35,868 nt of DNA from Spirochaetota bacterium (GTDB taxonomy: Bacteria; Spirochaetota; UBA12135; COTS27; JAFLEE01), in NCBI GenBank assembly GCA_017302015.1, contig JAFLEE010000056.1, positions 1 to 35,868 on the forward strand, in the 5' to 3' direction. Below the pieces are notes generated by a model, which did not search any database, was not told the DNA's origin, and was given only the letters and a program-made list of their open reading frames with translations. Positions 31,424 to 35,868 of this stretch are shown in pieces (positions within the stretch are counted from its first letter, which is position 1; every line of letters begins with the position of its first letter). The position numbers and the translations under genes were made by a program.

Positions 31424-32140
31424 ATGAAAACAACCCACGCCGCCGCGCCCCTCACCGAAACCCAGATCGAGGATTACTGGAAAAACGGTTACCTCGTCGT
31501 CCCCGACCTCGTCCCCCCGGCCTCCATCGACCGGGTGCTCGAGGAGGCCCACCGCGTTCCCGTCGCCCCGGGGGGCGGGTGGACGCCAAAGACCTTCGAC
31601 CACGATCAGCCTCTCCTCGACGCCGCCCTCCACCGCCTATTGGTGGAACCCTCCATTGTTTCGGCTGTGGAACAGATTTTCGAGGCCCCGGCCCGCGTGT
31701 ATTACGGCATGCTCGCCATCGTACCGGCGCAGGGCGGCAAGGGGCTGGAATGGCACCAAGACAATATGTATAACCTCGTCCTCGGGCGCGCCCTCAATAC
31801 CTTCGTCGCCCTCTGCGATATCACCCCCGACAAGGCGATCCTATGGGTCGCCCCCGGCAGCCACCGCTTGGGCGTGCAGGAATCCCTCACCCGCGAGGGC
31901 CACCGCGTCGCCAAGACCCCGGAGAACGGACGGCCCCTGCCGACGCTCCCCAAGGGTTCGGTGTGCATTTTTGACCGGTCCACCCTCCACCACTCCAAAC
32001 GCAACGAGACCGCGGAGCACCGCTACGCCTACGCGGCCCAGTATCAAGAGGAGAACGCGCGAAACGGCGAGAGCGGGCGCAAGGACCCCCGTCGCCTTCG
32101 GGTCGCGGAACTCCGTCGGATGTGGGAGGAAGCGATTTGA
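31424..32140 (+). CDS. phytanoyl-CoA dioxygenase family protein
   Basis: A 238-residue Fe(II)/2-oxoglutarate-dependent oxygenase. The iron site is H111-Q-D113 (EWHQDN) with the distal His in STLHHSKRNE (H189 or H190), and Arg200 (EHRYA) is placed to bind 2-oxoglutarate. The N-terminus (TETQIEDYWKNGYLVVPDLV) is typical of the family. Such proteins are numerous in glycan-degrading bacteria and hydroxylate unknown small molecules; oxidative demethylation of sugars is one possibility. No ribosome-binding site is visible, consistent with a leaderless start from the promoter just upstream. It precedes a sulfatase by 207 bp on the same strand. Confidence 0.92.
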   Translation: MKTTHAAAPLTETQIEDYWKNGYLVVPDLVPPASIDRVLEEAHRVPVAPGGGWTPKTFDHDQPLLDAALHRLLVEPSIVSAVEQIFEAPARVYYGMLAIVPAQGGKGLEWHQDNMYNLVLGRALNTFVALCDITPDKAILWVAPGSHRLGVQESLTREGHRVAKTPENGRPLPTLPKGSVCIFDRSTLHHSKRNETAEHRYAYAAQYQEENARNGESGRKDPRRLRVAELRRMWEEAI

Positions 32141-32208
32141 TGGCCCACGGGGCGGGCGCGCCGAACGCCTGAACCGACGCCCCCAATGCAATCGGGCCGC
32201 CGCCGGCC

Positions 32209-32214
32209 TATACT
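32209..32214 (+). promoter_or_regulatory. possible -10 box TATACT before the second sulfatase
   Basis: TATACT matches the -10 box of the promoter at 5290 but has no good -35 partner at 16-18 bp. It would give a leader of about 125 bases. Confidence 0.25.
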
Positions 32215-32347
32215 AAGGCGGAGGCCCCTTGAGAGCACCCACCCCCGATTGTCTCCTTTTTTTCCCGGCCACCGCGCCCGCGGCGTTTCCCCAGTATCCC
32301 ACGACCCATTCGGTCCAGCGCCTGCGGGCCTTTGTCGAGGGTACAAG

Positions 32348-33820
32348 ATGACCGCCCGTCCCCACCTGCTCCTTTTCAATCCCGACCAGTTCCGCTCCGA
32401 CGCCTTGGCCCATCTGGGGAACCCCCAAGCCTCCACGCCCCATTTCGACGCCTTGGCCCGCACGGAGGGCCTCTCCTTCCGCCACGCATATTGCCAGAAC
32501 CCGGTGTGCACGCCGAGCCGCTGCAGCTTCATGACGGGCTGGTATCCCCATGTGCGGGGCCACCGCACCATGTTCCATATGCTGCGCCCCGGGGAACCCA
32601 TGATGCTCCAGATTTTGAAGGAAAACGGCTATTTCGTTTATTGGGGCGGGAAGAACGACCTCACCCCGGGCCAATTGGGCTACGAGGCCTATTGCGACAT
32701 CCACGCGAAGGTGAAACCGAAGGCGAAGAACCCCCACGGTTGGAACGAGTGGCGCGGGCCGAAGAACGGGCCGGACTGGTATTCCTTCCTCACCGGGAAA
32801 TTGACGTCTCCACCGGGGGAGACGGAGTACGACGACGGGGATTGGGGCCATACCCACGCCGCCGTGGATTTTATCCGGCGCTACGATGGCGAGAAGCCGC
32901 TTTGCGTCTACCTCCCCTTCTCCTATCCCCATCCCCCCTACGGGGTCGAGGAACCCTTCTATTCGCTCATTCCCCGGGACGGGTCCTGGAAACGGACCCC
33001 CGCGCCGGCGGACTGGTCGGGGAAGCCCGCGCTGCTTAAGGGCACCTTCGACCGCCAGCATCTCGGCCATTTCGACGAGGCGCGGTGGAACGAACTCAGG
33101 GCCGTCTACCTCGGCATGTGCGCCCGCGTCGACGCCCAATTCGCCCTGGTGAGAGCGGCCCTCGTCGAACGCGGCTTCTGGGAGAACACGGGGGCCTTCG
33201 TCTTCAGCGACCACGGGGATTTCACCGGCGATTTCGGCCTCGTGGAGAAGATGCAGAACACCTTCCAGGATTGCCTCACCCGCACGCCCTTCCTCATGAA
33301 GGCCCCGGCGTCCTACCCCGTCGAACCCGGCATCCGCGAGGGCCTCGTGGAGAACCTCGACTTGTCTGCGACCATCTATGAGCTCGCCGGGATCAAGCCG
33401 ACCTACACCTCGTTCGGCAAATCTCTCCTCCCCCAGCTGGCCCGACCGGGGCTCGAGCACCGCGATGCGGTCTTCTGCGAGGGCGGGAGGCTCCCGGGGG
33501 AGGCGCACGCGAAGGAACTGGAATCCACCCGGAACATGGTCGACCCTTCCGAATCCCTCTATTGGCCCCGGGTGGGCCTGCAGCAGGGGGACGGCCCCGA
33601 GCACGGCAAGGCGGTAATGTGCCGCACCCGAACGCGGAAGTACGTCCGGCGGCTCCTGGAGAAGGACGAACTCTACGATCTGGAGAAGGATCCCGCGGAG
33701 ACGCGCAACCTCATCGAGGATCCCGCCTACGCCTCAGATCTCGCGGCGCTGCGGGAACGGCTCCTCACCTTCTTCATGGAAACCGGCGATGTGGTGCCCT
33801 GGGTCGGTGACGCGAGGTAA
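32348..33820 (+). CDS. sulfatase, family S1
   Basis: A 490-residue sulfate ester hydrolase with the canonical formylglycine motif C54-T-P-S-R58 and the preceding metal residue Asp13 (NPDQ). Other landmarks are YWGGKNDL at the expected Lys site, FSYPHPPYG (His), and FSDHGDFTGDFGL with the metal-binding Asp-His. The closing ELYDLEKDPAETRNLIEDP block is typical of the S1 family. It differs clearly from the sulfatase at 1187 (shorter, no accessory domain). No signal peptide is visible. The start is set by GAGG just upstream of the ATG. Cys54 must be modified by a maturase encoded elsewhere. It probably belongs with the dioxygenase gene and is regulated by a flanking AraC gene. Confidence 0.95.
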   Translation: MTARPHLLLFNPDQFRSDALAHLGNPQASTPHFDALARTEGLSFRHAYCQNPVCTPSRCSFMTGWYPHVRGHRTMFHMLRPGEPMMLQILKENGYFVYWGGKNDLTPGQLGYEAYCDIHAKVKPKAKNPHGWNEWRGPKNGPDWYSFLTGKLTSPPGETEYDDGDWGHTHAAVDFIRRYDGEKPLCVYLPFSYPHPPYGVEEPFYSLIPRDGSWKRTPAPADWSGKPALLKGTFDRQHLGHFDEARWNELRAVYLGMCARVDAQFALVRAALVERGFWENTGAFVFSDHGDFTGDFGLVEKMQNTFQDCLTRTPFLMKAPASYPVEPGIREGLVENLDLSATIYELAGIKPTYTSFGKSLLPQLARPGLEHRDAVFCEGGRLPGEAHAKELESTRNMVDPSESLYWPRVGLQQGDGPEHGKAVMCRTRTRKYVRRLLEKDELYDLEKDPAETRNLIEDPAYASDLAALRERLLTFFMETGDVVPWVGDAR

Positions 33821-33826
33821 GAAAGC

Positions 33827-33850
33827 CTGCGGCCGGGCCGCGAATCGCAG
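33827..33850. terminator. nested inverted repeat between convergent genes
   Basis: Outer arms CTGCG (33827-33831) and CGCAG (33846-33850) and an inner stem GCGGC-cgg-GCCGC (33829-33841) lie between the sulfatase stop and the barrel gene stop. There is no T-tract, so a terminator role is only suggested by position. Confidence 0.35.
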
Positions 33851-33855
33851 CCGTT

Positions 33856-34855
33856 TCAGGGGAAGAAAGAGAGGCCGGCATAGAGGGCGAAATCGGTGGT
33901 GGCCCGCTGGGCCTCCAAGTTCTCGGTGATGCCGAGATCGATGCGGGCATGGTTCCCCAGGCCGATGCGCGCGCTCAGGTTGAGGAGCGAGTGGAACCCC
34001 GGGTACTCATCGATATTGGCGATGAGGCGGCTCGCCGCGTTCACCTCGGCCACCAGGGCCCAGAGCGACCCGGGGCGCCATTCCACCGCGGCGAACGCGT
34101 GGAGGCGCGCAGGCACGAAGAGGATGCCGAGGACGGGCCCGGGATCTTGGACGGTGGCGCCGAGCCCCCCGTAGAAATTGAGGTGGGCGCCGAGGGGGAG
34201 ATTTCCGACGGTCTCCACCGCAGCGCCGAAGCCGTGGCCGGCGAAGACCCCCGTGCCGGTCGGCAAGGCGAGCAGGGGCAGGAGCGCCAGGGCCGCACCG
34301 CCCGCGTTGTCGCCCAGGATACGCCAACGCACGCCCCATTCCAGGGATCCCAGGCCGAACCCCGATCGATCGGACCAGGAGAATGGGGCCCCGTCCACCA
34401 AGCGGCCCATCGACACGGAACGCATTCTGCACGAAGGCCGAGCGATCGCCGTCGGGGAAGCCCGTTTTCCCGTGCCAATCGGCGATGGGGCCGTCGAGTG
34501 CGCCCCCGCCGCGCCCTTCCACGCGCAAGTGCATCGACAGGTCGAGGTTCTTGGCCAGGCCGTAGCGCACCGTGGCGGCGAGGAGCAGGGTTTCACCGTC
34601 CAGAAGGTAGCGTCGCCAAGCGGGCGCTTCGCCTGGCGCGCTTTGAACCTGGGCGAAGGTGCTCGACCAGAGGGCGGAACTTTCCACCGCCCATTTCCCC
34701 TTTCCCACGGTGAAGGGCGCGACCGCGCCCAGGGTGAGGCGCGCCTGGGCGAGGAGTTGCCCATCGCGGATCTCGGGCGGCCCCAGGGGCGCGGCGTGGA
34801 GGGCCGCGAGTAAGATACTTCCCAGAAGCGGGGCGAAGGGATTTCGCGGGAACAT
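33856..34855 (-). pseudogene. outer-membrane beta-barrel protein gene with a one-base frameshift
   Basis: The N-terminal half is read from ATG 34855. A signal peptide (FAPLLGSILLAALHAAP) is followed by barrel-like strands (TLGAVAPFTVGKGKWAVESSALW, RYGLAKNLDLSMHLRVEGRGG) up to FVQNAFRVDG near 34408. The C-terminal half continues in another frame: LVDGAPFSWSDRSGFGLGSLEW, then WRILGD, later strands such as ARIDLGITENLEAQ and the ending FALYAGLSFFP at 33856. The whole span is 1000 bp, one more than a multiple of three. Removing one G from the GGG in GATGGGCCGC (minus strand, near 34408) joins the halves as VDGRLVDGAPFSW. So this is a single gene of about 332 residues with a one-base insertion, real or from sequencing. 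The family resembles DUF3187-like or transporter-type barrels. No good ribosome-binding site is seen. Confidence 0.75.
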
Positions 34856-34926
34856 GGGTGGACGGCCCAGATCGGTGGCGGGCCGCAGGCATTCTATCCC
34901 GCGCCGATGGGGTGCGGGCGCGGGAC

Positions 34927-35835
34927 TCAGGCCTTGAACTTCTCGCGGTAGGCCGCCGGCGTCCATCCCCTCGATTTCTTGAAGACCTTGTGGAAATGGG
35001 AGAGGTTCTTGAAGCCGGCCTCCAGGGCGATGCGCAGCACCGGGTCGTCGGTCTCGGAGAGTGCGCGGCACGCGCGGGCTAAGCGAACTTCTTGGACATA
35101 ATCGACCCAGGGGCGCCCGACATGGCGGCGGAACCACCGGCTGAAGGCCGAGGGCGCCATGCCCGTGCGATCGGCCACAAGGGCCTGGTCGAGGGCTTCG
35201 CCGGCATGGGCGTGGATATAGGCCAAGACCGGGGCGATGGCGGCGGAGGCGACGCTGGCCGAGCGGGAGACGCAGAGTTCCCGCACGCGGCATTCCTCCG
35301 CCAGGCCGGCCAGGAGCGCCAGGAGATCGGTGAAGCGCCGCGGGCTCGCGGGGGGCCGGTGGGCGAGTTCGCGGAACGCCTCGGCGGCGGAAGCGGCCTG
35401 CGGGCCGTCGAAATGGAGGCCGCGATCGCCGCGCTCCATGAGGCGGCGCACGCCGTGCCATTCTTCCATGCGCAAGATCGTCTCGAGATAGGCCGGGAGG
35501 ATCTGGAGGACCACGGATTCCACCGGGCCGCCGGCGGGCTCCGAACTCCAGGTATGGGGGAGCCCGGGCCCCAGGAGGCAGAGGTCCCCGGGGATATAGG
35601 CCTCCACGCTCTCCCCAACATAGCGCAGGCCCTGGCCCTTCACGATGAGGGTGAGTTCCCATTCGGGATGGTGGTGGTAGTGGAAGGGGAAATTGGACAA
35701 ATGGAAGGAGGCGCATCGGAATGAGGCGCGGCGATCGGGGAGCACGGCCTCGAAGGCCGGGGAGAGATTCTCGCACTCGGGGAAGGCCCGGGGCGGCGTG
35801 GGCGCGTGGTAGAGGTGCGCCGTCAGGATGCCCAT
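34927..35835 (-). CDS. AraC-family transcriptional regulator, start possibly outside the window
   Basis: A regulator of 302 or more residues. Residues about 30-115 form a cupin sensor domain (FHYHHHPEWELTLIVKGQGLRYVG, GDLCLLGPGLPHTW). Residues about 200-302 are the double HTH: ALVADRTGMAPSAFSRWFRRHVG, then LRIALEAGFKNLSHFHKVFKKSRGWTPAAYREKF. The only in-frame ATG is at 35835. The frame remains open and protein-like beyond it to the window edge (KIPFDAENL just before the Met), so the true start may lie past 35868. It is read away from the frameshifted barrel gene's start with 71 bp between, on the same strand. Confidence 0.88.
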   Translation of the reverse strand: MGILTAHLYHAPTPPRAFPECENLSPAFEAVLPDRRASFRCASFHLSNFPFHYHHHPEWELTLIVKGQGLRYVGESVEAYIPGDLCLLGPGLPHTWSSEPAGGPVESVVLQILPAYLETILRMEEWHGVRRLMERGDRGLHFDGPQAASAAEAFRELAHRPPASPRRFTDLLALLAGLAEECRVRELCVSRSASVASAAIAPVLAYIHAHAGEALDQALVADRTGMAPSAFSRWFRRHVGRPWVDYVQEVRLARACRALSETDDPVLRIALEAGFKNLSHFHKVFKKSRGWTPAAYREKFKA

Positions 35836-35868
35836 GAGGTTCTCGGCGTCGAAGGGGATCTTCCCGAC

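Noticed and set aside
1-35868. CRISPR arrays, tRNA, rRNA genes, insertion sequences, integrase or phage genes
   Set aside because: No regularly spaced repeats, no cloverleaf with a TTCGANNC arm, no transposase or integrase motifs and no terminal inverted repeats were seen on either strand.

Overview
The window is about 36 kb of GC-rich bacterial chromosome, apart from an AT-rich intergenic island near the left end. It is gene-dense and dominated by carbohydrate and sulfate-ester catabolism. There are two formylglycine-type sulfatases, a multi-domain heparinase/alginate-lyase-like protein, a DUF4832 glycosidase-like protein, a clan GH-A-like glycosidase, a GH20-like protein, an ADP-ribosylglycohydrolase, two uroporphyrinogen-decarboxylase-like (URO-D) proteins, an SGNH esterase and a phytanoyl-CoA dioxygenase-like enzyme. 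Most sit beside one of five AraC-family regulators or one GntR/LacI-type regulator. This inventory resembles Lentisphaerota, Planctomycetota, Hydrogenedentota and similar polysaccharide-degrading lineages. There is no rRNA or marker protein that fixes the phylum, so that placement is inference. Predicted beta-barrel proteins, a multihaem cytochrome and exported enzymes fit a diderm.

Layout. 1-1186: a doubtful small secreted protein and an AT-rich stretch holding a promoter/operator and a structured RNA gene with its own -10 box and a perfect intrinsic terminator (minus strand, about 1000-804). 1187-5206: sulfatase and DUF4832 operon (minus) divergent from an AraC gene. 5290-11348: an autoregulated GntR/LacI gene, then the heparinase-like gene and a URO-D gene. 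The regulator and the heparinase gene share the same promoter plus palindromic operator. 11364-14968: AraC and glycosidase operon (minus) divergent from the ADP-ribosylglycohydrolase. 15049-17268: AraC divergent from the second URO-D gene, with an AraC-like direct repeat between them. 17281-19534: three overlapping minus-strand genes (MORN-like exported protein, exported unknown, stand-alone HAMP membrane protein). 19764-22945: STAS protein, a 29-residue membrane micro-protein, a GH20-like gene with a consensus sigma70 promoter, and a membrane-protein gene interrupted by an in-frame TGA. 22959-28524: a serine beta-lactamase-like protein with a histone-like Lys/Ala tail, a 13-haem cytochrome c fused to a b561-like membrane domain, an acyltransferase, and truA. 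28528-35835: beta-barrel protein, SGNH hydrolase, AraC, dioxygenase, sulfatase, a frameshifted beta-barrel gene, and AraC.

How the parts work together (inference): each regulator probably controls its divergent or overlapping neighbour. The products would strip sulfate, acyl and methyl-type groups from glycans and cleave the backbones. Both sulfatases lack a visible signal peptide, while the lyase and the two barrel glycosidases have one, which suggests depolymerisation outside the cytoplasm and desulfation inside. No transporter, sulfatase-maturating enzyme or corrinoid protein is encoded here, so the pathways must be completed elsewhere.

The observations most worth a second look are the repeated promoter-operator pair at 5290-5330 and 6697-6737, the 6S-like structured RNA, the 29-residue membrane ORF, the in-frame TGA at 22778, the one-base frameshift near 34408, the histone-tailed hydrolase, and a recurring leaderless arrangement with the -10 box only 5-12 bases before the start codon.
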